Below, in pieces: positions 24,213 to 36,054 of a stretch of 64,000 nt of DNA. The DNA lies in contig JAJEKB010020218.1 of NCBI GenBank assembly GCA_022393335.1, positions 124,488 through 188,487 of the forward strand. Direction: 5' to 3'. The translations under genes and the position numbers were made by a program. The stretch comes from Macrotrachela quadricornifera. Taxonomy: Eukaryota > Rotifera > Eurotatoria > Philodinida > Philodinidae. The first letter of the stretch is position 1; each line of letters opens with the position of its first letter. A model generated the notes under the pieces. The model saw nothing but the letters and a program-made list of their open reading frames with translations, did no database searches and was not told the origin of the DNA.

Positions 24213-24696
24213 ATAAAATTTGGATAAGAACTGTTTTTGTTAAATGATAGATCGGTACAATAGACCATAGATTGGTACAGGATAAAAACTGAAGTAGTTT
24301 TGCATTTCATTTTACCATTATTGAATACATTGTATTAAGAAAAAAGTAAATATTTAATCGCGAGATGCAGCGTGAAATGAGAATACAACTTATACTAAAT
24401 CACTTATTTTCTAAATAAACTTTTTGCTTGGAAAAAGGAAGAAAAGTGTGAGTGATCAAATTTTGACGTCAGAAAAACGAGATTTTCTTTTTCGAGAAAG
24501 ACGTATACGTTCTATCTTATCGTACTTTTGTATAATTGAGATTTTTTCATGCTGCATCTTGTGCTTCGATATTTAGTTTTTTGATACAATGCATCAAATA
24601 ATAATAGAGCGAAATCCAAAATTGGCATATCCATTACAGTATACTATGCGACGACCTATCATTCAACAAAAACAATTCTTATCGAAATTTTATCAT
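24213..24696. mobile_element. Foldback MITE, arms about 170 bp
   Basis: The outer ends are inverted copies: TGATAAAATTTGGATAAG on the left, with TTATCGAAATTTTATCA on the right. The inner parts pair too, around the GATGCAGCGTGAAA motif at 24364 and TTTCATGCTGCATC at 24545. The arms have diverged. There is no coding capacity. The shared GATGCAGC motif links it to the 14.4-15.4 kb foldback. Confidence 0.65.
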
Positions 24697-25798
24697 TATT
24701 CAATAGTGATCAAATAGCATTTATTTCTCCATCATCCGTTGTAAAAAGAAACTTTTATCAAGCTTAATATGTGATAACTTAATGTCGTTGCCACTAATTT
24801 TGGATATCCCTATGTAGTTCTTATGGAATATTGAATCAGAATTGATTTTCTAATCGATGAAGATTTTTTTTAAAAGTGATAGTTAATTTCAGAAAATATT
24901 TCAATGTTAATGATAATTCACGAAGTTAAATGAATAAATCGAGAAAAATGTTTGATTTCATTATTTATCCGTAATTTTGATGACTAAACATGAGCAATAT
25001 TCGTAACTGATAATAAAATATTTTTTTTTTAAATAATCATATTCATTTGCATTCTTAAAATCTCTATATAAGATTATTTAATCAATAATAACCTCAATTC
25101 GACTATTACAAATCACGAAATGAGTACCACAATTCTACACACAACAGTTCAATTCAATTAGAAAGACCGTCTGACATTATACATCAATGAAAAATATTAT
25201 TTAATTATTTACAATCGAAATAAATGCACTAAAATGACAATTGTTGTGATATTGCATCTTGTGATGCAATTTCTTAATTAACAAACAAATTATTTCACAC
25301 GTCTTACTCAAACTAACATGTATACAAGAGTTGGAATACCGTCAATCATGGTAGACAACTGTGTGAGTCATCCGAAAATAAAAGGAAAGCAAAACTATTT
25401 CAATATAATTAATGATGTGATGTCAGATAACGGTATGAGGATATGACGATGCGTGACGGTGCAGAGAAGAGACTCATCTTCACTCTTATCCCACTCAAGA
25501 AATTGCTATGAATATGACATTATTAGTAGAAAGATGATCGTTGATTGAATGTACTACTCGAAAGATTTATTCGAGTTTTACATCTTATATCTCTTGTATT
25601 CTCTATTGTCAATTAGAATAGAAAAAAAAAATCATAGAAACCTTATATTAGGTGATAACGCAAAATTTCATCGTTAAGACTGTTTGATGAGTCACTCGAT
25701 CATTTCACCTATATTAACACGGAACAAATGAAGGAAGAGAAGAAATTTTAACATTGCAACTTGTTTTTCTCTTTCCATGTGTGTCGATAACACCGTCA

Positions 25799-25830
25799 GC
25801 ATATAAAAGAACGACACAGTTATATAAATA
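25799..25830 (+). promoter_or_regulatory. TATA-like boxes upstream of the DUF4419 gene
   Basis: CATATAAAAG at about 25800 and TTATATAAATATA at about 25819 lie 45-75 bp upstream of the ATG at 25875. This is a plausible core promoter for a gene with a short leader. Confidence 0.4.
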
Positions 25831-25874
25831 TATTTTCATTCTTTTTCTCATACATTTTATAAAAGTAATCGTGA

Positions 25875-27199
25875 ATGATGAGTGCCTCTACTTCAAACAA
25901 TCGATTTCACACAGTTATCATTCGTGGTGATCTTCCAACGATTAAAAAACAGTATGAAGTTGAAGAACCTATCGATTTACCTTCACCGGATTATTGGATT
26001 CATGAAGTAATGACCGATGTCGCTGGTGGTAGATGGGTTCGAGGAATTGAACCTAGTCGATTCAAAGTGCAACATATGATTTCGAATGGACCATGTAAGT
26101 TTCTTATTGCATGCTAAGTATACCAATCGCTTTATTTACGCTCATTCTTTTAGACACATCACCGGCTGATGCTCATGGATTGTTTAAAGCTTTTCTTAAT
26201 GCTTACAATTCACATGAAGACATCGTCCTTTCACCTGAGTAAGTAACTTGTTCTCAATTACAGAGATAATGTATATGTATGAGTTAATTTTCAGTGATAT
26301 ATGGTTGATGATAACAATTTATTTTGCAAAATATGTCAATGCTAATGCTGAAAAGCTCCGACATGTCTTTGTTGATCATGAAGGAAAAATTAAATTGACT
26401 ATTGAACAGATGCAACCAGAACCTGAGTGAGTTTTTTTTATAGATGATTATTATATAAATGGGATATTTAATATTTGTAGTTGGAATGCATTTCTTGAAA
26501 GTATGCGTATGAAAATTGGTGAGAATGTCAAGAACGATGTTGTTACTCTTCTCACATGCAATTTTTCAAGTACGGGTAAGGTTGAATCACTCTTGTCCTG
26601 TGCTACAATCATGAATACTTTCAAAAATTATTTCGAATATGGTCTTTTGATGACAAGGTGTGGGATTCGTAAGGTACATTTTCTTGGCACATCCAATGAT
26701 TGGTCATTGCTTAGAGAAAAGACAAAACAATTGCAAAGTTTTACCACATCTAACGATGATTTCTCAAGCTATATTGATGGTGTTTTACCTATACTCGATC
26801 AATTCATCAACACGTATCATGGCAAAGTAGATAATCAATTTTGGGATAAAATCTTCAATGTTGAACATGTTGGACGAGGTTCAGGGTGAGTCATTTTTAT
26901 CTAAAATTCATATTATTAGTCAAATATCTGTCTATAATAGAAGCTACACGAAGCTCACAGGATGGTTTCTGAAACTCTGCTATGAACTTCATAAAAAACA
27001 AGGGTGTAACATTCAAGAAGTGAGATTAAATTCAGTAGTTGCTCCAGTGGAATTCGAAAGCGAATACACAAATGAGAAGAAAACATGTTATGTTGTTGGT
27101 GGATTTCATGGTGTTGAAAGTCGAGATGAATGGCACAAACCTGTCATGTCATTGGCAATCATTGATGATCTTTCAACGATTACACAACGTAAACCATAA
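25875..27199 (+). CDS. DUF4419-domain protein, five exons
   Basis: Exons 25875-26094, 26154-26238, 26295-26426, 26481-26885 and 26941-27199 join with consistent phases through GT..AG introns of 54-59 bp, giving 366 aa. The translation matches the DUF4419 family throughout. Family-like blocks include SPDDIWLMI near the exon 2/3 junction, followed by VNANAEKLRHVFVDHEGK, the central CGIRKVHFLGT block, and SYTKLTGWFLKLCYE in exon 5. The family has no established biochemical activity. It is common in fungi and in rotifers, where it is often multicopy. There is no signal peptide or membrane segment, so it is probably cytosolic. Two adjacent ATGs (25875 and 25878) make the start ambiguous by one residue. 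No disruption is seen. A polyadenylation-type ATTCAATAAATTC lies about 45 bp after the stop. Confidence 0.9.
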
Positions 27200-27254
27200 T
27201 AAACTACGAAATTTTTCTATATCCTTATATATAATCATTTATTATTCAATAAAT

Positions 27255-28405
27255 TCAGAATTTACAGTTAAAATCACGATGATTCTTGTTTCAAACTTGA
27301 CTCGATTAGTAACTTCAATGATGAACTAAGATATTCTTTTATCTTAATCAAGTAACTGATTAAGAATTATTTAAAAAAAAATATAATATGAATTTAAAAA
27401 TAAATTTAATTTACTCGGAAATTAATATTTCTAGTAGCAAAATAAATACTTTTGAGTAATCTTCACAATTTTATAAAACCACTTCGAACTAAATAACAAA
27501 TAACAATATAGAATGATGCACTTATTATACACGTTTAAATGCATTGCTATTAACTACGGTTAGTTGTATGTCTGACTATAAAGAAAAACAGATTCCATAA
27601 TGAGCAGAAATATTGGTTTGAGAATAATTTTCATATACGAATTTCTTCCAAATGAGTTAAAATGACTGTTATCATTTATATATAATTCATTACTAAAGAA
27701 AAATCAAAACTTTTGAATAATAATAACAATACCATATTTTCTTTTCAGAGAAGAAACTGTGGTATTTGTAGAAGACATTTTAAGTAAAAAATATGGTACT
27801 AAGTTTAGCTAGATGTACATTTTCATCTATTCTACAAAATAATTGTCAATCAAAGTATTATCAATTATTGCAATGTGCTCGTTTTATTTACATAAATTTT
27901 AAACATATTATTCACAGAGAAAATGATCATATAATATTCAGTCAAGGATCTAGCGAGTGACGAACGTTAATTATTTTCTCCCATTTACTTTAATAACTTG
28001 AGACATTATTTTTCTGAAATCAGTAGCAACAGGGTAAAGAGAACTATCTTGAGAGTGAAGAAAAAAAAATCAATTTTCATAAGTATCGTGCATGATAAAG
28101 AAACTAATTATTAGTATATCTCTGCATTTTAATGCCCATTCCAACAACAAATATGGCACCATTTTTTTCCGGACATTTTTCTCTGACGAAAAACTACCCA
28201 CTTCTAATTTTAATTATCTACAAAAAAAAATCCTGATTTTCTTTAAAATTTCATTTCCGTTTTTGAAATACTGAGAAAATTCATCAACCATCAATAATTA
28301 CGAACAATATGATGGAATAAATAAAGGAAAATAATTAAACAATGTTTATATCATAAACATTTTTATTTTAATAGAAACAATCTAAGTGAACATCAACTGC
28401 CAACA
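27255..28405. other. Intergenic, no gene seen
   Basis: AT-rich spacer between two plus-strand genes. Only a chance frame (28092-28274) occurs. Confidence 0.5.
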
Positions 28406-28410
28406 AGAAA

Positions 28411-30032
28411 ATGCTAGTAAGTAACGACGTAGAAGATTTTCTTTACTAATTTTCAATATTCATATATATGAAGGAAAGAATTATCGAATTCGATGATTAT
28501 AGTTATTCAATTTAACTTATATTTTCTAATGAGTTTGTATTAAAATTTAGAGTGATCAACCACAAATAATTATTGGCCAAAAAGTTTCTCCTCAACAACC
28601 AATTCCTACGAAGATACCTGAAAAGTATGCATCAAATTCTATAAAACATTCATCCCTAAAATATTTATTTGAAGGAAAACATGCGGACAAAAAAAAGTCT
28701 GCTTGATCATTTTGGGAATTATCATTGGTGTTAGCATCGTGGCTGCAGCTATTGCTGTACCTATTTTAATAACCAGTAATCAATCAATAACATTGTCAAA
28801 TGAAGGAAATACAACGACATCACGCAGTAGTATGTACATAATAGAATCCTCTAATCATCTGTTTTTCTTATATTATAGCAATTACGGTATATTCTTCAAC
28901 TCAATCACAAACAGTCATTTCAAAGTCTTCAGGTGTTACTACAATCGGATCTTCATCAAGAAGCACTCTTAATTATTCAACTGTTACTACACGTCTATCT
29001 TCAACGGTTATTACCACAAATCCTTCAAATCTTGTATCGACGAATTATTCTGGTTCATTAACCGTCAGAAGTAATAGTTATGATCGAAACAATTCAACTG
29101 CTGCATATTATTATGATGCAATTCAAGTCAGTGTTCCTATTGCAGGAATCTACAGCTTCAAAAGTGTTAGTAGTACTGATATGTATGGCAGTTTATACAT
29201 TAATAATTTCGATCCATTGAATTCATCCTATAATCTTGTTCGAGTTGATGATGATAGTGCTGGTTCAAGCCAATTTTTAATTCAAGGTGCAATGCAGATC
29301 AATATCATATACACATTGGTTGTTACCACATATTCATCACGTACATTGGCAGTATATTCAATTGTAGCACAGGGTTCAGCAAGTGTTAATTTATTTTTTA
29401 TGAATGATACAAGTACAACAACAGTAATGCGTAAGTAAATAAAATTCATCGAGATATATGTAAAGATTTCATATGTTGATTTTCTAGCTTCAATACCGTT
29501 GATTACTCCTAATGATACCATTTATGGCTTATATAATACTTTTGCGGGTGGTGATAGTATAGCAGCAACACCTGGATCATCTGCCGGTAATTATCCATTT
29601 AATGAATCACCAAACAAGGTAATCGATAATGATGTTACTACAAAATATCTAAATTTTGGAGCCTGTCCATCCACAGAATTTACAGAAAGATGTGGAAAAA
29701 ATACTGGTTTTTATTTGACATTACAGCGAGGTCCATCAGTTGTTATTGGTTTTCAAATTTGTACAGCTAATGATGTACAATCTCGTGATCCGGTGACAAT
29801 TACATTAGAAGGAAGTAATGCAATAGGTACAAATCTCAATTTTGGCACAAGTTGGAATCTCATTTATAATGGTTCCAGTGGTCTTTCCAGTGGTCTTGGA
29901 AGAAACATGTGGGGAGCTCGACGATACTTTACCAACTCAATACAGTATACAAGTTATCGTTTTCTTGTTACTAGCAAACGTTTATCGGATAATTCTGTTC
30001 AATATTCTGAAGTTCAGTTCTATGGACCATAA
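28411..30032 (+). CDS. Type II membrane protein with Ser/Thr stalk and C-terminal discoidin-like domain
   Basis: Exons 28411-28416, 28551-28624, 28675-28829, 28879-29430 and 29488-30032 give 443 aa in phase. The first coding exon holds only Met-Leu. Residues 1-34 are polar and basic (KKTCGQKK just before the membrane). Residues about 36-60 form one hydrophobic helix (CLIILGIIIGVSIVAAAIA). With no signal peptide this predicts N-in/C-out topology. Residues about 65-125 are a Ser/Thr-rich, probably O-glycosylated stalk. Then comes a beta-rich module (about 130-255) and a final about 180-residue domain. The final domain has VIDNDVTTKYLNFG, then TGFYLTLQRG, then FQICTANDVQSRDPVTITLEG, which is the pattern of F5/8-type C (discoidin-like, galactose-binding-fold) domains. 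A surface lectin-like or adhesion role is inferred. The tiny first coding exon is the least certain part. Confidence 0.85.
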
Positions 30033-30532
30033 TTGATGATATTCAATTCAAAATATTTATGACGATAAAAAGAACACTTAGTTTTTTCTTTTGCTTTTTG
30101 CATCTTCTCTCTTTTGAAGTTTTATTCATTATGATATCTATACATTTAGCTTATTGTCTCTGCTCAATATAAATAAATGTAAATTCTCTTTATTCAAATA
30201 AAAACGATTTTTCGTTAAGAAAAATGTTTTTTTTTTTGAGAAAAGTACATAAGCATGTCGCTTGATGCCTCTATTTCTGATATACGTTAAAAGAACATTG
30301 AATGTTGAAGAATTTCGAAGAGAATGCTTTGTAATTTCTCAAATTCTCTATACTATTGTAAGTAGGCAAAATTTGAAAAAAACAATAAATATCGCTCGTC
30401 TCTGTCAACTGTATATGACGTTAAAGATGCCGGTCGATATATGTTCATCAGTTTTAATGATTGATTTAATATGCAAGTAATGCAAAATTCAAGCAAATTT
30501 CTTTTTCATTTTTTCATACATGGTTGGATTGA

Positions 30533-31006
30533 TAATGAAGGTGGCTAAAATCGAGAAATCAGGACATTTGGGGATTTTTTTGCATTTTATATACTATTGG
30601 AAGTGTTAGTCATTGTCCTTCAAAAGTATATATTTCCTTTGCCAAATCTGATTAAAACTATAGATTGAGAATCAGTATGAAAAACTGCATCGATTTGGAT
30701 ATGTTTTAACCCTTTGACTTTATGATAATCAAAAATACATTTTCTTTAGCACATCTTCTTTTTTCTGCCACAAGCGAATGCATTTTATTGTCAAAACTAA
30801 GGACAGTTTAGACATATTTTTAGAAGAAGATCTTCCACGACTTATTCGTTGATTGCCCGTACAGAGAGACTCTTTTTCTCAAAAAGTCAATATTTCAAAA
30901 AAACAAATATATACTTTTGAAGAACAATGTCTAACGCTTCCAATGGTATATAAAAGTTGGATATACAACTAGACAAAAAAAACTAATTTTAGCCATCATC
31001 ATTATG
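30533..31006. repeat. Foldback repeat, arms about 115 bp
   Basis: GGTGGCTAAAATCGAG on the left matches the inverted form of TTTTAGCCATCATC on the right. CATTGTCCTTCAAAAGTAT pairs with ATACTTTTGAAGAACAATG. The loop is about 250 bp. Confidence 0.7.
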
Positions 31007-31429
31007 CAAATATGTTATTATTGAATAGTATCACAAATAAATGTAATAGACGCGGTTTTTCATGAGGAATCTCGATATATTAGTTTTACAATTTCGACAA
31101 CAAGCCGATCATGAGATAATGTCAAAATACTGAGAACATCCACTTTTATTGATTTTTAGAGACCAAAAAACCCTCTCAAAACTTGTTTTTTCTCGTATTT
31201 TTCATAGTTAAAATCAAATAACTTGATATCTTGAATTTATTTATAATTTAATTAGACTTAACATTTGAACTCAGTAAAGACGATTATCAGATGGTTATGT
31301 TTCAATTTTCGACGTTTGCTGTAAAAATGGAACATTTGCATTTATTTATATTAATACTTTCGAATGTATTGTAGTCTATTAACTTGTTAAAGACGGTAAG
31401 ACATACGGTGGTCTACCGTCCTCAAAGGG
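30710..31429. mobile_element. Possible piggyBac-like MITE (TTAA-flanked)
   Basis: TTAA then CCCTTTGA at the left (30706-30717) and TCAAAGGG then TTAA at the right (31422-31433). This matches the TTAA target and CCC start of piggyBac-type elements. However, its left end falls inside the loop of the 30533-31006 foldback, so simple nesting does not explain both. The 8-bp match could be chance. Confidence 0.4.
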
Positions 31430-31594
31430 TTAATCTATAAGCCATCTTTTAGCAACACTCATACCCATTCGATAGTACATTATGTCTAAAATATTTTGTC
31501 AGAAAAAGATTCTTTCAATTATCGAAAATTTATTATTTTAAATCATATTAAAAATAGTTTATTTTTTTTATTAGTGTGAATCAAAGCTCATTTT

Positions 31595-32434
31595 TTATTC
31601 ATCATAAAGGGCGATACAGCGCACTTCAATGCTAACTTGTTCAACATCGGTTGAAGGTACACTCTCATTTTTGACAGCTGTATGAGCACCAAACTGGGCA
31701 ACATCAGGCTTGCTATCAAAGATTTTGAAGACAAACATCTCGTTCGATTGCATTTGGCTCAAGTAGTACCATTGTTGAGCATGTTTATTATTGCATGAGA
31801 TTACGTAGAGAGAATCAGTAACCTCGGACCCACGAGCTTCTGAAATATGAATGTCATTTTTATGATCTAATGAACGATAATCGCAAATTGCCAAAGGAAC
31901 ATTCGTTATAGGATGCTGACCCAATAGTCGCCAAACATTAATAATTTGAAAACGATTCTGCATCGCTTTTTTAGCTTTTTCTTCACCAAGTATTGCTTTC
32001 ACTTTGGAATGAGCTGAAGATGGATCATTATCAACATGTGGATGGTATACGGGATTCTTGTGAGTTAGATCACATTGATCGCCGGGATGAGGAGGTCCTC
32101 GATAACGGATTATATGATTAAAGACAATTACATCTGAAGCATTCAAACGCTTTTTGAGTATGTTAGCGATTTCTGCATAATAACATCGTTGTGTTTCACA
32201 ATTATCATCAAATTTATCATGAATATCACCATCATATTTGAGTACTTCAAAGCCATTTGTGTCGAGATCAACACTATTTTCTCTACCTCGCAAATCATGA
32301 ATGGTGAGTTGTGCTGGTGCCCGTACAAAGTTCGTAGCTATCGAGCCCAATTTAGGATTACCATCCATCCATGGGATAGAACCATCAACCGTATGACTAA
32401 AGAAATTTATTTCTGCAGTAATATCGCTGCACAT
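31595..32434 (-). CDS. AsaB/CmcJ-type Fe(II)/2-oxoglutarate oxygenase-like protein
   Basis: 279 aa without introns. The order of motifs matches the hydroxylase/desaturase AsaB-like family (relatives include CmcJ and GA4 desaturase): ITAEINFF at the start, VIVFNHIIRYR, PHVDNDPSSA, NVWRLLGQ, PLAICDYRSL, QWYYLSQM then FKIFDS, and AHTAV near the end. H133-x-D135 and H251 could be the Fe(II) ligands and R272 the 2-oxoglutarate contact. These roles are inferred by analogy. The family is known mainly from fungal and bacterial secondary metabolism, so horizontal acquisition is likely. Upstream of the ATG at 32434 the frame stays open for about 85 bases, without an ATG, and encodes a hydrophobic stretch (IVFAFIISFITYTFSC) that looks like a signal peptide. 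The true start may therefore be in an upstream exon, and the protein may be secreted. No substrate can be assigned. Confidence 0.85.
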   Translation of the reverse strand: MCSDITAEINFFSHTVDGSIPWMDGNPKLGSIATNFVRAPAQLTIHDLRGRENSVDLDTNGFEVLKYDGDIHDKFDDNCETQRCYYAEIANILKKRLNASDVIVFNHIIRYRGPPHPGDQCDLTHKNPVYHPHVDNDPSSAHSKVKAILGEEKAKKAMQNRFQIINVWRLLGQHPITNVPLAICDYRSLDHKNDIHISEARGSEVTDSLYVISCNNKHAQQWYYLSQMQSNEMFVFKIFDSKPDVAQFGAHTAVKNESVPSTDVEQVSIEVRCIALYDE

Positions 32435-32669
32435 TCGTAATTCTACAGTGTTGGAAGAACACGAAAAAGTATATGTAATGAAAGAGATAATGAAAGCAAA
32501 GACAATTTCTTTTCTTCTTTAATATTTTAGTGTTACGTCTCTTATCTTACTTGGTGTAGAGTATGATTTGAGAACTAATGTAATAATAATTGTTTAGGTT
32601 ATTACGCATCACTTTTGCCATTCTAAAAATCATTCTTTCACTTACTTGTTGCCTTGTCCTATTAAGACA

Positions 32670-32993
32670 CACACTAAATAAAAATGTGTCGAATTTTACG
32701 ACATATTAAAATACGACACATTCTTCGACACATGGTTTTTCTCTTGTTGCAAGAATCGATTTACTAGTATTTTTTTATAGTTTAATTTGAATTAGCAGTA
32801 TCTATTCTTGTCTCTGAAGACGATCAGATCGTAAGATTTGACCATCCAGAGATCCTCAGATCAGCTCGGTCACATCTATCTTTACATGCGAAGCAAAACG
32901 GTAAATAAACAGTTGACATATAGATAACGATGCATCAAAAGTGCGACATATTCGTGCACGACGCGCAAAAATGACATATTTTATTTTAGTGTG
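32670..32993. mobile_element. MITE with 21-bp TIRs
   Basis: CACACTAAATAAAAATGTGTC at the left end is matched by an inverted copy at 32973-32993 with two small differences. The element is 324 bp and internally repeats the CGACATA/TGTCG theme. There is no coding capacity and no unambiguous target duplication. It lies just upstream of the oxygenase gene. Confidence 0.65.
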
Positions 32994-33249
32994 CAAGAAA
33001 AACGTACAAACATTTTTATTATAGAATGTAAAAAAAAAGGAGAAGAACTGCGTTTACAGATAACATCGTCCATATAAAGATAAGGAGGTAAATGCTGACA
33101 CCCAGTCCCAAAAAACACTAACAAGTGCAGTCCAGGCGCTGAGCTGCTAGAGATGCACCAGCTCGATAAACAGGAACCCAGTCAAAATAGGTAATCGTTC
33201 TGACTGTGTCCTTATCTACCTATTCTTTGGGGGTAAACAAGCCCTGAAA

Positions 33250-34030
33250 TCTCTGTGTTCGATACAGTTCTTGGATCCTCATGGGGTATTATTTCGAGAT
33301 ATCCTTGAGTTTTCATGTTCTATTATTTAGAATTACTCTTATGTCTTCATGAGCTATTATTTGAAAGTATCCTTAGGCCCGCCTATGCAACTATTGGCGC
33401 TCCCATTGAGTCTTCATGGGTTATTATTTAGAGCTACTCTTCGCTCCTTATATGCTACTATTTAGATGTACCCTTAGATCCCATATGCTTTTATTTGTAG
33501 ATACCTTCAGGTCGTCATATGCTACTAGTGGAAGTAAGGGCTTGCCAATCTCCCTAAAAAATATATATATCGTACCATTTTCCACTAGGATATCGTCAAA
33601 TTCTAAACGACATCGTTTGAACAAACATGCATGAAACATTTACAGTAGGACAACGTGTTTTCGTAGAGGAGATCGCGGGCACATCGCTAGCGATATCATG
33701 TTAAATGGTGAGCGATGTTTCATAGGATGATAGCAATATCCCATATGGTAAATAAAGTGACATCCTATATGGAATAACGACGCCCCGTTGGATATCAGAG
33801 ATTTCCATGATGCGCATCATTACGTCATTGGATACCCAGGTACTGTACCACGTCTAGCGATGTCCCATATGGTCGAAGGCAATATCCTATGAGAAGTAAC
33901 GATCTTCTATGCCGTTTCGATATCCTATAAAAAAAGACAATGTTCTATTGCAGTTATGCGATACCATGTTAATAATTCAATATCATATATCAAGGAGTGA
34001 TATCTCATGAAAAGTAGTACGATATCTATT
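33250..34030. repeat. Two adjacent degenerate minisatellites
   Basis: 33250-33530 holds about six copies of a roughly 42-bp unit around TCATGGGCTATTATTTAGA followed by ACCCTTAG. 33640-34030 holds more diverged, shorter units around a CGATGTCCCATATGG core. A relative of the first array occurs at 61775-61912. Not coding. Confidence 0.6.
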
Positions 34031-34322
34031 TTTCAGGGACGTCATCAACTGCTGTTTAGATTATCTCAGCAAGATTTATATGGCAGACAACAATACAAAA
34101 AATGATGATTGAACAAGATCTTACTTTGATAGAAGGTCGTCTTTCATTAATGCAATCACAATCAGTATCTGATTTAGTGCATAAAATGATAAACGACATC
34201 GATACAATTTTTAATAAAATGAATGAAAATATGAAAATGTCTCCAACCACTTGAGTCATGTCAGATGAAATGAAGATAATGCAAGTCTCGAAGATAGATA
34301 TTATTAATCAGGCTATCCTTAC

Positions 34323-35435
34323 CAGAGACCGAAAACGAGTCGAGTACTCGGCAACTCGACTCGACTCGACTCGACATAAACCGAGTCGAGTCGAGTCTGA
34401 GTGTAAAGTTTGAGAAATATGTCGCGTCGAGTCGAGTTTGACTTGAAAAACTCGACTTTTTAAAAATTTCTTCATAATTCTACCATTTGTTTCTCAGTAT
34501 TAGTCATCGTCATTGGTAGACAAACCGAGATGAGACACTGTCAATTCATTTCAATGAATAGGCTGAGCAAAGCATTAAAATGAATAGATAGCGATGAACT
34601 GGCAACGCTCGATAAAGTACACTAAATGACATACACTAGCTTTCATTGTATTCAATGCGTTATTGACTATTCAAAGATTAATTAGAATGCAATGATGTGA
34701 TTAATCATCAGGCTATGTTAGTGATTAGTATACGATGTGCAACAGATTTGATAATGTATTGCATTCTTTCATTATTTATCGTAAAAAGATGATCATAGCA
34801 GAGTGGGTATTTAAGTGATCAAATATTTGATTATATTTAGAATATTGGAAATGATGAAATGTGTTATCCATGGAATAAGATTGTTTCAAACAGGCTTTGA
34901 ACATTTATGGGCAGAGAAAATCGACCTTCAGTATTGCCGAAGTCGTGCAAGAAATGATTCAGAATGAATCCAAACAATAATTCCAAGCTGAAATCGAATA
35001 GGGAACTCGTAGAAGATTTTTTGTTTCTGACAGAGAATCGATAGAAAGTAAGCAGTGCATTAAATGAAGAGAGCGAAGGACTTTTTCTATGACTTCCAAT
35101 CGTTGTTGAGCGACAAAAACTAGATTCTAATAGGAAGACACAGAAAAAATACCTGAGATTTCTGAGCCTCAAATACTACTGCCAAGAAATTGTCGCAATC
35201 TCCTGAAGTTTACCGCTTCCTTTCCTCAAGGTCTGAAGTAGGTGTTTCAACATTATGATACGGATGAAGTGTGTGTCTGAATTTCTTTTCATTCTTGATA
35301 TTACGAATACACTTCTAAACATTCGATTTTCAATCGATACTCGGCAACTCGACTCGACCCGAGTCGAGTCGAGTCAGATCTTTTTAAATGTCCATCGAGT
35401 CGAGTCGGACTTTTTTTGACTCGTTTCGCTCTCTG
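34323..35435. mobile_element. hAT-like non-autonomous element with GAGTC-rich ends
   Basis: The 1.1-kb segment begins CAGAGACCGAAAACGAGTC and ends with the inverted GACTCGTTTCGCTCTCTG. CAGAG is a common start for hAT terminal repeats. Both ends are followed inward by arrays of GAGTC/GACTC and share TACTCGGCAACTCGACTCGA in direct orientation, resembling hAT subterminal repeats. No transposase is encoded; the frame at 34864-35172 has no recognisable domain. The flanking 8 bp do not match, so the target duplication is lost or the limits are slightly off. Confidence 0.6.
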
Positions 35436-36054
35436 ATATAAACCACTTAGTATTTTAGAAGTGTCTTCCTTTTTTTTCTTACCAAAAGATGGAGCTTTAA
35501 ATTCTCTACAAAATCATATACTTTTAAAATGATAACCTATTTTAAAAATATTTAAAAAAAAAATAAAAAGTAAAAACATGATATGCTCTACTTTCTAACT
35601 AGCTCGGCATAATGAATGACCGTACTTAATATTCCAGATTTTGATTACTTATTTGGATGTTTTTGAAAAACAAAACATATGAAGAGATACAGCGTAAAAA
35701 GCTGTACAATCTATATTATAATAGTCTATATTATAATAGACTAAATTTCAGTTCAGGAACTTCCATCTGATTGGTTACAGAACGCGAAAAAGAAATATAT
35801 ATATATATATAAATATGAAATGACCATCTGTATACATTCTTCTGCAATCTATATTATAAGAGTTATTCTATAATATATCTACCTATATTATAATAGACAA
35901 ACTTTTCAGTTCGGAAAACTTTTATGATTCGTCACAGAACAAAAACAAAGTATACATGTATTATGTATATACGTCGTATATGTCTATACATTATGTATAT
36001 ATTTTGTATATGTCCATCTATTATGCATAGATAAATATATATATGTCGTATCGA

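Noticed and set aside
30710..31429. Firm call of a piggyBac-like MITE here
   Set aside because: TTAA and CCCTTTGA ends fit, but the left end falls inside the loop of another foldback and only 8 bp match. Kept as a low-confidence feature only.
34864..35172. 102-codon minus frame inside the hAT-like element
   Set aside because: It has no transposase motifs and is not preserved in any recognisable family. Probably chance.
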